Shown here one piece after another: positions 54,997 through 63,867 of a stretch of 64,000 nucleotides of DNA; positions within the stretch are counted from its first letter, which is position 1, and the number at the start of each line of letters is the position of its first letter. The notes under the pieces were generated by a model that saw nothing but the letters and a program-made list of their open reading frames with translations, was not told the origin of the DNA and did not search any database. This stretch comes from CALGFI01 sp963786805 (GTDB taxonomy: Bacteria; Actinomycetota; UBA4738; HRBIN12), in contig CAWBAK010000005.1 in NCBI GenBank assembly GCA_963786805.1, forward strand, positions 310,001 through 374,000, given 5' to 3'. The position numbers and the translations under genes are program-made.

Positions 54997-55014
54997 CACC
55001 GGCCTCGGCCGGTG
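54997..55014 (+). terminator. Hairpin after whiB
   Basis: CACCGGC-CTCG-GCCGGTG forms a 7-bp stem with a 4-base loop, 12 bases after the stop codon, ahead of the heptose cassette. Confidence 0.55.
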
Positions 55015-55031
55015 CCCATACTGGCGGGCCG

Positions 55032-56069
55032 ATGACCGAGTCCACCGTGCGCGCCACCGCGCCGCTCCGCATCAGCTTCGTGGGCGGGGGGACGGACTTC
55101 CCCCATTACTACGAGCGCAACGGCGGCGCCGTCCTGTCGGCCACGATCGATCACTGCGCGCACGTCGACGTCACTCCTCGCGAGGATCGCCAGGTCACGA
55201 TCCGATCGCTGGATCTCGGACACCTCGTCGAGTACCACCTCGAGGAGGACCCGGTCTACGACGGGGTGATGGACCTTCCCAAGGCGGCGATCGCGCGCAT
55301 CGGATCGCGAGCCGGGCTCGATGTCGACATCGCGTCGGACGCTCCTCCCGGAAGCGGGCTCGGTGGATCATCGGCGCTCGTGACGGCCTGCGTCGGCGCG
55401 CTCGCCGCGCTGGCGGAGCTGCCGCTCTCGACCTTCGAGGTGGCGAGGCTCGCGTACGCGATCGAGCGAGACGACCTCAAGATCGCCGGAGGGTGGCAGG
55501 ACCAGTACGCGACAGCGTTCGGCGGGTTCAACCTGCTGGAGTTCACCTCGGACGGCGTCACCGTGACCCCGGTGGTGCTCGATGAGAGCGCGCTCTCCGA
55601 ACTGCGGTCCCACCTCCTGCTCTGCTACACGGGCCGCGTTCGAACCGACCTGGGATTGATCGACACCCAGATCCGCATGTACCGAGAGGGGCGCGAGGAA
55701 ACCATCGTGGGCATGAAACAACTGCACGAGATGGCCTACGAGATGCGCGATGTGCTCGAGGCCGGCGATCTGGCGTCGCTCGGCGGGCTCCTGCGTCAGG
55801 CGTACGAGAGCAAGAAACGGATGAACCCGCACATCGCCGAGGGAACGCCGATCGAGCGCCTGATGGATGCCGCTCACGATGCCGGCGCGGCCGGCGGGAA
55901 GATCTGCGGCGCCGGCGGCGGCGGCTACCTGCTCCTCGCGTGCCGGCCGGATCGCCAACCCGCCGTGCGCGCCGCGCTCGAGGGGCTCGGTGGGCAGCTC
56001 GCGGAGTTCTCCTTCCGACGTCGCGGGGTCGAAGCTCGGGTCGGCGACCGCGTCTGGAGGCCGGCGTGA
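55032..56069 (+). CDS. hddA: D-glycero-alpha-D-manno-heptose-7-phosphate kinase (GHMP)
   Basis: A 345-residue GHMP kinase. RATAPLRISFVGGGTDFPHYY is shown here in part: FVGGGTDFPHYY is the sugar-7-phosphate kinase signature; the ATP loop PPGSGLGGSSALV is near residue 105, and the C-terminal GAAGGKICGAGGGGYLLL closes the site. It phosphorylates heptose-7-phosphate at C1 in the GDP-heptose route. The stop overlaps the gmhB start (GTGA). Gene order hddA-gmhB-gmhA is a complete heptose-1-phosphate module, except for a nucleotidyltransferase, which I do not see here. Confidence 0.9.
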   Translation: MTESTVRATAPLRISFVGGGTDFPHYYERNGGAVLSATIDHCAHVDVTPREDRQVTIRSLDLGHLVEYHLEEDPVYDGVMDLPKAAIARIGSRAGLDVDIASDAPPGSGLGGSSALVTACVGALAALAELPLSTFEVARLAYAIERDDLKIAGGWQDQYATAFGGFNLLEFTSDGVTVTPVVLDESALSELRSHLLLCYTGRVRTDLGLIDTQIRMYREGREETIVGMKQLHEMAYEMRDVLEAGDLASLGGLLRQAYESKKRMNPHIAEGTPIERLMDAAHDAGAAGGKICGAGGGGYLLLACRPDRQPAVRAALEGLGGQLAEFSFRRRGVEARVGDRVWRPA

Positions 56070-56623
56070 GCCGGCGGTTCGTCCTGCTCGACCGCGACGG
56101 GACCATCAACGAGGAGATCGGCTACGTCCTTTCCCCGGCCGAGCTTCGGCTGATCCCCGGAGCGGCCGAAGCGATCCGCGACCTCCGCGCGCTCGGACTC
56201 GGCATCCTCGTCGTCACGAACCAATCGCCGGTGGGTCACGGCTGGATCACCGAGGCCGACCTCGCAGCGATCCACGACCACCTGCGCGAGCTCCTACGCG
56301 CCGCCGGCGCGGACGTCGATGCCATCGAGCACTGCCCACACGTACCGGAGGACCACTGCTCGTGCCGCAAGCCGCGCACGGGCATGGTCGACCGGGCGGC
56401 AGCCGCGCTCGGCTTCGACCCGGCGGAGTCCTTCGTGGTGGGCGACCACGCCGGCGACATGGCGCTGGGGCGAGCGATCGGAGCCCGCACGATCTTCGTT
56501 CGGTCGGGACACGGCGAGGAGGAGCTAGAGGGGGCGAGAGACCTGGCCGACCGCGTCGTCGCCGACCTGCCCGCCGCCGCGGCTGCCATCCGGGACGAGG
56601 TCCTCACGGGGGCGGGGCGATGA
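56066..56623 (+). CDS. gmhB: D-glycero-D-manno-heptose 1,7-bisphosphate phosphatase
   Basis: A 185-residue HAD phosphatase. The nucleophile motif DRDGTINEE is at residues 9-17, VVTNQSPVGHG gives motif II, a zinc-binding Cys/His loop (HCPHVPEDHCSCRKP) lies near residue 90, and VVGDHAGDMALGRAIGA is motif IV. It removes the C7 phosphate of heptose-1,7-bisphosphate. Start GTG 56066 and the next gene's ATG overlap their neighbours by 4 bases, so the three genes are translationally coupled. Confidence 0.92.
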   Translation: MSRRFVLLDRDGTINEEIGYVLSPAELRLIPGAAEAIRDLRALGLGILVVTNQSPVGHGWITEADLAAIHDHLRELLRAAGADVDAIEHCPHVPEDHCSCRKPRTGMVDRAAAALGFDPAESFVVGDHAGDMALGRAIGARTIFVRSGHGEEELEGARDLADRVVADLPAAAAAIRDEVLTGAGR

Positions 56624-57204
56624 ACCTGGAACCGGTCCGCGCCTATCTGCTCGAGTCCTCTCGGACGATGGCGGGAACCGCTGCGGAGTGCGGCGAGTCG
56701 ATCCTGGCCGCGGCCGCGGCGATCGTCCACTCGGTCCGCGACGGCGGCAAGCTCTTGATCTGCGGCAACGGCGGCAGCGCGGCGGACGCACAGCACCTCG
56801 CGACCGAGTTCGTCAGCACGCTGAAGGTCGACCGCCTGCGGGCGGCGATCCCCGCCATCGCCCTCACGACCGATACCTCTCTGCTCACGGCGATCTCGAA
56901 CGACTACGGGTTCGAGCAGGTCTTCGCCCGGCAGGTCGAGGCGCTCGGACGGGCGGGCGACGTCCTTCTCGGCATCTCGACAAGCGGGAACTCGCAGAAC
57001 GTGGCGATGGCGTTCGAGCACGCTCGCACGCGAGACCTGCGGACGATCGCGCTCACCGGCCGGTCCCCGGGCAAGCTCGGTCCCCTCGCGGACATCGAGA
57101 TCGCGGTTCCGAGCGATGAGACGTCCCACATCCAGGAGGCGCACATCGCGATCGGCCAGCTGATCGCGTTCCTGGTCGAGGACGAGCTGCATCCGCGCAC
57201 GTAG
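56620..57204 (+). CDS. gmhA: Phosphoheptose isomerase (SIS domain)
   Basis: A 194-residue sedoheptulose-7-phosphate isomerase, the first step to heptose. LLICGNGGSAADAQHLATEFVS contains the catalytic Ser/Asp-Gln-His cluster, and LGISTSGNSQNVAMAF binds the phosphate. The terminal SHIQEAHIAIGQLIAF carries the conserved Gln/His. Third gene of the heptose cassette and essential for it. Confidence 0.94.
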   Translation: MNLEPVRAYLLESSRTMAGTAAECGESILAAAAAIVHSVRDGGKLLICGNGGSAADAQHLATEFVSTLKVDRLRAAIPAIALTTDTSLLTAISNDYGFEQVFARQVEALGRAGDVLLGISTSGNSQNVAMAFEHARTRDLRTIALTGRSPGKLGPLADIEIAVPSDETSHIQEAHIAIGQLIAFLVEDELHPRT

Positions 57205-57293
57205 CCTGCGCTCGAACCGGTGCCACCACCCGGAGGGTTCTCGTGCTCGCCACCGTGCCGGAAGGGGACAGGGCACCTAAGGTCGTGACCACG

Positions 57294-58277
57294 ATGGCCG
57301 TCATCGAGACCGAGGGGCTTCGCAAGGAGTACCGGCGTGCCCGCCGGGGCAAGACCGTCGCGCTCGACGGGCTCGACCTGTCCGTCCCCGAGGGCGGCGT
57401 GTTCGGATTCCTCGGCCCGAACGGTGCCGGCAAGACCACGACGATCCGGTGCCTGCTCGGGCTCATCCGCCCCTCCTCGGGACGCTGTGCCCTCCTCGGC
57501 GCGCAGCGTCATGTCGAGATCGCGGGCGTGATCGGCCGCGTCGGCTCGATCGTCGAGACGCCCTCGCTCTATCCGCGTTTCTCCGGGCGAAGGAACCTCG
57601 AGCTCCTCGGCCGGATCGCCGGGATCGGCCGCTCCCGGGTCGCGGAGGTCCTTCAGCAGGTCGGCCTGGCCGACCGCGCGGACGACCTCGTGAAGACCTA
57701 CTCGCTCGGGATGCGCCAGCGACTGGGCATCGGCGCCGCGCTCCTCAAGGACCCCGAGCTGCTCATCCTGGACGAGCCGGCGAACGGGCTCGACCCGGCG
57801 GGGATCGTCGAGGTGCGCGACCTCATCCGCCGGCTGGGGCGCGAGGGACGGACGGTGTTCGTCTCGAGCCACATCCTGAGCGAGGTGCAGCAGACCGCCG
57901 ACCGCGTGGCGATCCTCTCGCGGGGCCGCGCGGTCGCCGCGGGGCCCGTCAACGAGGTGCTTTCCGCGGGCCGGGTCGCCGGGTTGATCGCCAGGGTCGA
58001 CGATGTGCCGGCCGGATTGCGTGCGCTGCTGGACGCGGGCATCCGCGCCGATGCCGCCGACGGGCTGCTGCGCGTGGAGCTTCCTCCAGAGGAGGCGGCC
58101 CGCGTGACACGCACGCTCGCCGACCGCGGGCTCTACCTCACCGAGCTTCGTCCGGACGCCGTCGATCTCGAGACGGTCTTCCTCGAGCTCACGGCGCCGC
58201 CGCCGGGAACGGAAGCCGGGTCGATGCGCGGCGCGGATGCGGAGGCGGCGCTCCCGCAAGGAACGGAGACGTCATGA
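57294..58277 (+). CDS. ABC transporter ATPase (exporter type)
   Basis: A 327-residue ATPase of the CcmA/NatA group. Walker A GPNGAGKTTT at residues 41-50, signature YSLGMRQRLG, Walker B LLILDEPANGLDP and switch His in FVSSHILSEVQQ are present. The C-terminal ~90 residues form the usual regulatory extension. ATG 57294 is preferred; an upstream GTG 57243 would add 17 residues. The stop overlaps the permease ATG (ATGA). Confidence 0.92.
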   Translation: MAVIETEGLRKEYRRARRGKTVALDGLDLSVPEGGVFGFLGPNGAGKTTTIRCLLGLIRPSSGRCALLGAQRHVEIAGVIGRVGSIVETPSLYPRFSGRRNLELLGRIAGIGRSRVAEVLQQVGLADRADDLVKTYSLGMRQRLGIGAALLKDPELLILDEPANGLDPAGIVEVRDLIRRLGREGRTVFVSSHILSEVQQTADRVAILSRGRAVAAGPVNEVLSAGRVAGLIARVDDVPAGLRALLDAGIRADAADGLLRVELPPEEAARVTRTLADRGLYLTELRPDAVDLETVFLELTAPPPGTEAGSMRGADAEAALPQGTETS

Positions 58278-59022
58278 GCGCGCTGTTGGCCACGGAGCTC
58301 CTTCGGTTCTGGTCCCGGCGGCTGGTCCGGATCGTCGCGGCGCTGGTCGTTCTCGGGATCGTCGTCGCGGGCGTGATCGTGTTCGCGACCCAGTCCTACG
58401 ACCTCGCCTCGCTGCCGGAGGTGTTCCTGGGCACGAGCTTCGTCTTCGTCATCCTGGGATGGCTGTTCGGCGCGTCGTTCGTCGGTGCCGAGTGGCATGC
58501 GGGAACCGTCACCACGCTTTTGACCTGGGAGCCGCGACGCACCCGCGTGATCGTCGCGAAGGCGACGGCCGGGGTCGTCTCGGTGTTCGTCCTCACGGTC
58601 CTCCTCCAGCTCGTCCTCGGAGGGGTGCTCGCGGTGGACGCAGCGACGCAGGGAAGCACGGCCGGCGCCGACGGCGCATGGGCGGCCGAAGCCGCCGGTG
58701 TCGGACTGCGGGTCGCGCTCGTTTCGTCCGTCTTCGCCGGGGTCGGGTTCGGCATCGCGTCGATCGGCCGGAACACGGCCGCGGCGCTCGGCGTGGGGTT
58801 CGGCTACATCGTCATCGTCGAGAACCTGGTCCGAGGCCTCCGTCCCGCGTGGGCGCCCTGGCTCCTCACCGAGAACGCGGGCCTGTTCCTGATCGCCGAC
58901 CCGGCGGACTTCCCGAACTTCACCGCTCCGTCGTCGGAGCCGGGATCTACCTGGCGGCCGTGGCGACGCTGCTCCTCGTCGCCGCCGCCGCGCAGTTCCG
59001 CGTTCGCGACGTCACCGTGTAG
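58274..59022 (+). CDS. ABC-2 type permease, C-terminal frameshift
   Basis: About 249 residues with six hydrophobic helices, the companion of the preceding ATPase. ABC-2 features: N-terminal LLATELLRFWSRRLVR cytoplasmic helix, AGTVTTLLTWEPRR after helix 2, and a final LAAVATLLLVAAAAQF helix. That last helix is in another frame, reached by a change near 58925. Such pairs export drugs, lipids or lantibiotics; cargo is unknown. Confidence 0.83.
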
Positions 59023-59115
59023 CGGCCATTCCTCACGCTCGTCACCCGGCTTGACCATCGAACACCTGTTCGGATAGGGTGAGCGCCCTCGTGCGGCCCC
59101 GCGCGGAGGTCGAAC

Positions 59116-60785
59116 GTGAGCCCGGGCAGCCGAGCGGAGGCGCATCAGCCGACCCTGGAGGACGGCGTTCCTCTCGACGAGGTGGAGTTCGTCGTCGTCG
59201 ACCTCGAGACGACCGGAGGCTCCCCGCGCGAGTCGCGGATCACCGAGATCGGCGCGGTGAAGCTTCGCGGCGGTGAGCGGGTCGGGGTGTTCGAGACGCT
59301 CGTGAACCCGGGCGCACCGATCCCCCGCTCGATCACGTACCTGACCGGGATCGACGACGGGATGGTCGCCGGCGCGCCGCCGATCGAGTGGGTGCTGCCG
59401 TCGTTCGCCGAGTTCGCGCGAGGATGCGTCTTCGTCGCGCACAACGCGCGGTTCGACTTCACGTTCCTGAACGTCGCCTTCGAGCGCCTGGACTACGACC
59501 CCCTGCCGCCGCCGCCAGTGTGCACGGCAAGGCTCGCACGCCGCGTCGTCTGGCCCGACGTCCCGAACGTCCGGCTGGCGACGCTGGCCCAGTACTTCCG
59601 GACGGCGGCGAAGCCGACACACCGCGCGCTTCCCGATGCCGAGACCTGCGGCGAGGTGCTGCACGGTCTGCTCGACCTCGGCGGGCGGCTCGGGATCCAC
59701 ACGCTCGGCGACCTGCACGCCGCGGTGCGAGCCCGCGGGCGGCCGAACTTCGGCAAGATCGCCCTCGCCGACGCCTCTGCCGCGCGCCGGAGGCGTCTAC
59801 CTCTTCCGAGGCCGCGACCGGCCGTGTCCTCTACGTCGGGAAGTCGAACGACCTTCGCACGCGCGTGAAGAGCTACTTCTACGGCGACTCCCGCAAGCGG
59901 ATCGAGGACCTGCTCGCCGAGACCATCTCGGTCGAGGGCATCGCCTGCGGATCCGAGCTCGAGTCGCTCGTCCTCGAGGCGCGGCTGATCCGTGAGCACG
60001 AGCCGAAGTACAACCGCCGCGGGAAGACCTGGCGCCGGTACGCCTACCTGTCGATCGACGAGCGCGAGGCCTATCCCAGGATCAAGGTGGTCCGCGAACC
60101 CAAGGCGTCCGGCGCGCATCTCGGTCCGTTCCCCTCGTCCAAGACGGCGCGGATGGCGAAGGAGGCGCTCGAAGAGGCGTTCCCGATCCGCCGATGCACC
60201 CGCTCGATGCGGGCGTCGACGCGGTTCGCGCCGTGCGCGCTCGCCGACATCGGGCGGTGCACCACACCGTGCGACGGCCGCATCGACCCCGAGCACTACG
60301 GGGAGCTCGTCCGGTCCCTCATCTCCTCCCTCTCCACTCCGGGCGGGCTCCTCGCAGCGCTCGAGTCGCGGATGCGCGACCTCGCGGAAGCCGAGCGATT
60401 CGAGGAGGCCGCGCTCGCGCGCGACCGGCTGCGCGCCCTCGCGGAGGCCCTCGCCCGCGCGAGGGTCGATGCCTGGCTGCTCCGGCCGGCCGAGCTCGTG
60501 CTCGCCGACGAAGAGGGATGGCGCTTCCGGATCGAAGGCGGCGCGCTCGTGCGTGGCGACCGTGCCGAGCCGCTCGGCGCTCCGTGTCCACGCGACCGGG
60601 CCGACGAGCTCGCCGTTCTGCGAGCCTGGATCGCCCGGAACGGACCACGCATCGACGCGACGGACGTCCCGCTCGCCGAGCCCGTCGACGGCGGGGCGCA
60701 GCTCAACAGGCTTCTGGTCCTGCTCCGTGAGAGCGACCGTTCGGCAGGCGTTCGGCTCGGTGGTCGGCTCGCCGCACCCCGGTAG
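59116..60785 (+). CDS. DnaQ-like exonuclease fused to UvrC-like GIY-YIG nuclease, frameshifted
   Basis: An actinobacterial fusion of about 556 residues. The N-terminal DEDDh 3'-5' exonuclease (VVVDLETTGGSPRESRITEIG, FVAHNARFDFTFLN, HRALPDAETC) is followed by a GIY-YIG domain (GGVYLFRGRD, VLYVGKSNDLRTRVKSYF) and the UvrC-type Cys-rich/UVR middle (ALADIGRCTTPCDG, AERFEEAALARDRLRALAE). The UvrC endonuclease and HhH C-terminal part are absent. Frame changes occur near 59790 and 59815 at the domain junction. A repair or proofreading role is expected. Start GTG 59116. Confidence 0.87.
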
Positions 60786-60791
60786 TAGCGT
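60786..60791 (+). promoter_or_regulatory. Putative -10 box, leaderless DinB-superfamily gene
   Basis: TAGCGT lies 6 bases before ATG 60798; no ribosome binding site is present. Confidence 0.4.
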
Positions 60792-60797
60792 GGGCGC

Positions 60798-61343
60798 ATG
60801 AGGCGCGCGACCGAGCTTCTGACCGACCAGCTGCGCGAGGCGTACGCGATCTTCCGCCGGTGCGTCGAGGGTGTGAACGACGAGGAGTTCATGTGGGAGC
60901 CGGCGCCCGGCAACACCTGGAGGGTATTCCGAGACGAGTCGGGGCGATGGAACCACGACTACGCGGAGCCCGATCCGATCCCGTCGCCTTTCACGACGAT
61001 CGGATGGCGCATGGCCCACGTCGCGACGTGCAAGGTGATGTACCACGAGTGGGCGTTCGGCACTCGCGAGCTGACGTGGTACACGATCGAGACGCCGCAC
61101 GACGTCGCGGGCGCGCTCGCGAAGACCGAACGCGGGCACCAACTCCTGTTGGACGACCTCACCGCTCTGGGCGATCACGAGCTCGACGCTCAGCGCCTGA
61201 CGAACTGGGGCGAGGAGTGGCCCGCTTGGAGGATCTTCTGGACGATGGCGCACCACGACCTCCAGCACGGCGGCGAGATCGGGGCGCTTCGAGATCTGTA
61301 CCGCGTGACCGTCACGGCCGGTCGCGCGGAGTCCGGCCGCTAG
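60798..61343 (+). CDS. DinB/YfiT-superfamily protein
   Basis: A 181-residue four-helix protein of the DinB (metal-dependent thiol transferase) superfamily, unrelated to polymerase IV. LREAYAIFRRCVEGVNDEEFMWEP starts helix 1 (family pattern), and the metal-binding histidines would be those in RMAHVATCKVMYHEW and FWTMAHHDLQHGGEIG. Actinobacterial members often use mycothiol. The substrate is unknown. Confidence 0.82.
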   Translation: MRRATELLTDQLREAYAIFRRCVEGVNDEEFMWEPAPGNTWRVFRDESGRWNHDYAEPDPIPSPFTTIGWRMAHVATCKVMYHEWAFGTRELTWYTIETPHDVAGALAKTERGHQLLLDDLTALGDHELDAQRLTNWGEEWPAWRIFWTMAHHDLQHGGEIGALRDLYRVTVTAGRAESGR

Positions 61344-61346
61344 ACT
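61341..61346 (+). promoter_or_regulatory. Putative -10 box, leaderless thiolase gene
   Basis: TAGACT lies 6 bases before GTG 61353 and overlaps the previous stop codon; no ribosome binding site. Confidence 0.45.
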
Positions 61347-61352
61347 GGGCTC

Positions 61353-62531
61353 GTGGAGCGCGCGGTCATCGTCGAGGGCGCCCGGACGCCGATCGGCAAG
61401 TTCCTCGGGGCGTACTCCGACCTTCCCGCGGTCGACCTCGGCGTGCTCGCCGCCACCGAAGCGATGCGCCGAGCCGGCGTCGCGCCGGATCAGGTCGACC
61501 AGACGATCTTCGGTCACGCGCGGCAGGCGGGCAACGGTCCGAACACGGGGCGGCAGGTCTCGGTCCGCTCCGGAGTCCCCGTCGAGGTCTCCGCCTACAA
61601 CGTGAACATCGCGTGCGGTTCCGGGATGAAGGCGGTGCAGCTCGCGGCGCAGCAGATCCAGCTCGGCGACGCCGAGGTGGTCCTCGCGGGTGGGATGGAG
61701 AACATGACGCGTGTCCCCTTCATCCTGGACCGGATGCGCACGGGGTACCGGATGGGCGACGCACAGGTCTACGACGCGATGTACCGAGACGGGCTCCTGG
61801 ACCCGCTGTGCGGGCTCGTGATGGGCGAGACCGCGGAGAACCTCGTCGATCGGTACGACATCTCGCGCGAGGAGCAGGACGAGTTCGCTCTGGAGTCCCA
61901 GCGCAAGGCCGAGACCTCCAAGGAGCTCCGAGCCGAGGAGATGTTCGCCGTGGAGGCGCCCGACCCGCGCGGGGGTGGCGCGACCACGCTCACCGGTGAC
62001 GAGCATCCGCGACCGGACACCGACCTGGAGGCGCTCGGCAGGCTCAAGCCCGTGTTCCGCGAGGGCGGCACGGTGACCGCGGGCAACGCGAGCGGGATCA
62101 CGGATGGAGCCGCCGCGCTCGTCGTGATGAGCGAGTCGCGCGCCCGCGCCGAGGGCCGCGAGCCCCTCGCGAGGATCGCCGGGATGAGCTGGGCCGGCGT
62201 CGAACCCGAGGTCATGGGCATCGGGCCGGTCCCGGCGACGAAGAAGGTGCTCGAGAAAGCCGGGCTGTCGCTCGCGGACATCGACCTGATCGAGATCAAC
62301 GAGGCGTTCGCCGCACAGGTGATCGCCTGCGAGCGTGAGCTCAAGTTCGACCACGACCGGCTGAACGTATGGGGCGGCGGGATCTCGCTCGGTCACCCGA
62401 TCGGGATGAGCGGTGCGCGGCTGCTGCTGACGCTCGGATACCAGATGCGCAACCGAGGAGCCGCGCTCGGCCTGGCGACGCTGTGCATCTCGGGCGGCCA
62501 GGGGCTCGCCGTGATCCTCGAGCGCGCGTAG
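61353..62531 (+). CDS. Acetyl-CoA C-acetyltransferase (thiolase)
   Basis: A 392-residue thiolase. The nucleophilic Cys88 is in NIACGSGMKAVQLA, the catalytic His in GGGISLGHPIGMSGARLL and the second Cys in CISGGQGLAVIL. Chain length and the NAGNASGITDGAAAL-like pocket agree with acetoacetyl-CoA or broad beta-oxidation thiolases. No 3-hydroxyacyl-CoA dehydrogenase adjoins. The start codon is GTG. Confidence 0.95.
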   Translation: MERAVIVEGARTPIGKFLGAYSDLPAVDLGVLAATEAMRRAGVAPDQVDQTIFGHARQAGNGPNTGRQVSVRSGVPVEVSAYNVNIACGSGMKAVQLAAQQIQLGDAEVVLAGGMENMTRVPFILDRMRTGYRMGDAQVYDAMYRDGLLDPLCGLVMGETAENLVDRYDISREEQDEFALESQRKAETSKELRAEEMFAVEAPDPRGGGATTLTGDEHPRPDTDLEALGRLKPVFREGGTVTAGNASGITDGAAALVVMSESRARAEGREPLARIAGMSWAGVEPEVMGIGPVPATKKVLEKAGLSLADIDLIEINEAFAAQVIACERELKFDHDRLNVWGGGISLGHPIGMSGARLLLTLGYQMRNRGAALGLATLCISGGQGLAVILERA

Positions 62532-62579
62532 GCTTCCGCCGATGACCGGGCCGAGCTGCGTGGGAAGGGAGATGGATCC

Positions 62580-62867
62580 ATGAGCGTCCACGCGGTCGTG
62601 CTGATCCAATGTGAGATCGACGGGATCCCCGAGGCCGCGCAGGCGATCGCGGAGATCGACGGTGTGAGCGAGGTGTACTCCGTCGCCGGCGAGTTCGACC
62701 TGGTCGCGATCGCCCGCGTCGCCAACCACGACGATCTCGCGACGGTGATCCCCGGGGGTATCTCGAAGGTCCCGGGCGTCGCCAGGACCGAGACACTGAT
62801 CGCGTTCCAGGTGTACTCCACCCACGACCTCGAACGGCTCTTCGCGATCGGCTTCGAGGAGGCCTAG
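62580..62867 (+). CDS. Lrp/AsnC ligand-binding (RAM) domain protein
   Basis: A 95-residue protein made only of the AsnC/Lrp effector-binding alpha-beta sandwich (VHAVVLIQCEIDGIPEAAQ, VYSVAGEFDLVAIAR, VARTETLIAFQVYS); the DNA-binding half is missing. Such stand-alone RAM proteins can heteromerise with full Lrp regulators or bind amino acids. RBS GGGAAGGGAG lies before ATG 62580. Confidence 0.9.
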   Translation: MSVHAVVLIQCEIDGIPEAAQAIAEIDGVSEVYSVAGEFDLVAIARVANHDDLATVIPGGISKVPGVARTETLIAFQVYSTHDLERLFAIGFEEA

Positions 62868-62890
62868 GCCCCCGAGGTCCCGCGCCCGCG

Positions 62891-63259
62891 TCAGCCCTCC
62901 GCTGGCGGCTCCGGGAGCTCGATCGTCACCGCGACCGCCGTCCTCGCCCACTCGGTGAGGTCATCCGAGTAGCGCGGCGCATACTTCTCGAGGAGCAGCC
63001 GGCGCGCGAGCTCGTCTTCCGCGTCATCGTCGATGACGGATGCCCGGCAGATCATGTCCCGGTCTCCGATCCGCACGCCGACCGTCGGGTTGACGCGCAG
63101 GTTCTTCACCCAGTCGCTCCCCTCGCCGCCACCCGAGAGCAGGTACACCCGTCCCTCGTGCTGCGCGAACCAGATCTCGATCGTGTGCGGGTTGCCCGAG
63201 CGGCGTCCGGTGGTCGTCACGTAGCAGTAGTCCAGGTCGGCCGGCTCGGCCGCGTCCAT
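62891..63259 (-). CDS. Nitroreductase/quinone-reductase-family (F420-type split-barrel) protein
   Basis: A 122-residue flavin/F420-binding split barrel. CYVTTTGRRSGNPHTIEIWF is the family's hallmark (TxGRxSG), and VYLLSGGGEGSDWVKNLRVNPTVGVRIG follows in pieces, as in deazaflavin-dependent nitroreductases and quinone reductases (Ddn-like). It probably reduces quinones or nitro compounds with F420H2, in line with the LLM-type enzyme at 48 kb. Confidence 0.88.
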   Translation of the reverse strand: MDAAEPADLDYCYVTTTGRRSGNPHTIEIWFAQHEGRVYLLSGGGEGSDWVKNLRVNPTVGVRIGDRDMICRASVIDDDAEDELARRLLLEKYAPRYSDDLTEWARTAVAVTIELPEPPAEG

Positions 63260-63367
63260 CTAGCGCACGGCCCAGACCACGAGCGCGGCGACCACCACGA
63301 TCGCCGCGACGAGGTACAGCAGGTCGGCCCGCTTCACCTTGCCGGGCCGCATCGTATTGAACCCCAC
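63260..63367 (-). CDS. Small single-span membrane protein
   Basis: A 35-codon frame from GTG 63367 (ATG 63352 also possible). A basic start (MRPGKVKRAD) precedes one helix (LLYLVAAIVVVAALVVWAV) and a final Arg. It lies in the same direction between two genes, 1 base after the upstream stop and directly before the F420-type gene. Packing and composition support it; no family assigned. Confidence 0.5.
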   Translation of the reverse strand: MGFNTMRPGKVKRADLLYLVAAIVVVAALVVWAVR

Positions 63368-63368
63368 G

Positions 63369-63608
63369 TCACTCCCCCTCGGCGATCGCGTAGGAACGCC
63401 GGAAGGCCGGCTCGGAGAGCCACTCGATGTGCTGGCGAACTACGGAGGCGTACGTCCGGGCCTCGACCTCGTCGCCGCAGGAGCGTGAGGAGACCTCGGC
63501 GCCGTCCGGATCCAGGATGGCCACCCGCCAACCCGCGTCCTCGCGTTCGACCCGGACGCCGTACCGGTTCTCGGCGAACTCAGTGGTGGATGCCGTGGGC
63601 TCGCTCAA
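63369..63608 (-). CDS. Small uncharacterised alpha/beta protein
   Basis: About 79 residues from TTG 63608, overlapping the end of the zinc-ribbon gene by 29 bases. Sequence such as ENRYGVRVEREDAGWRVAIL suggests alternating strands, then TYASVVRQHIEWLSEPAF a helix. One Cys (SSRSCGDEVEA). No family recognised. The start is uncertain; the frame is supported by codon use and tight spacing to the small membrane gene. Confidence 0.5.
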   Translation of the reverse strand: MSEPTASTTEFAENRYGVRVEREDAGWRVAILDPDGAEVSSRSCGDEVEARTYASVVRQHIEWLSEPAFRRSYAIAEGE

Positions 63609-63867
63609 GCCTCTCGAGATCCTCTCGGGCCTGCCCCAGCACCGACTCGGCATCCATGACGAACTCCGGCTCCAGGTCGGCGAGCTTCTGCAGCGCGTTC
63701 TCCAGCGTGCTTCCGGCGGTCTCGGCCTGCCGAAGGGAGTCGACCAGCACCGCCGCGTAGTCGTCCTGGAACGACTTGCCGTCCCACGGGCACTCGCCGC
63801 CGTTCTGGATCACCTGTTCGACGAAGAACTCCCGTCCGCACCTGCGGCACGTTCCCTTGATCTTCAC
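63580..63867 (-). CDS. Zinc-ribbon helical protein
   Basis: A 95-residue protein with an N-terminal zinc knuckle (TCRRCGREFFVEQ ... GGECPWDGKSF; three cysteines and possibly one Asp/His ligand) and a long helical tail (DSLRQAETAGSTLENALQKL, SVLGQAREDLERLERAHG). The GTG start overlaps the stop of the response-regulator gene (GTGA), so it may be an accessory of that signalling gene. Function unknown. Confidence 0.7.
   Translation of the reverse strand: MKIKGTCRRCGREFFVEQVIQNGGECPWDGKSFQDDYAAVLVDSLRQAETAGSTLENALQKLADLEPEFVMDAESVLGQAREDLERLERAHGIHH

Noticed and set aside
60798..61343. Second DNA polymerase IV, from the DinB family name
   Set aside because: The DinB/YfiT superfamily is a metal-binding four-helix fold without polymerase motifs.
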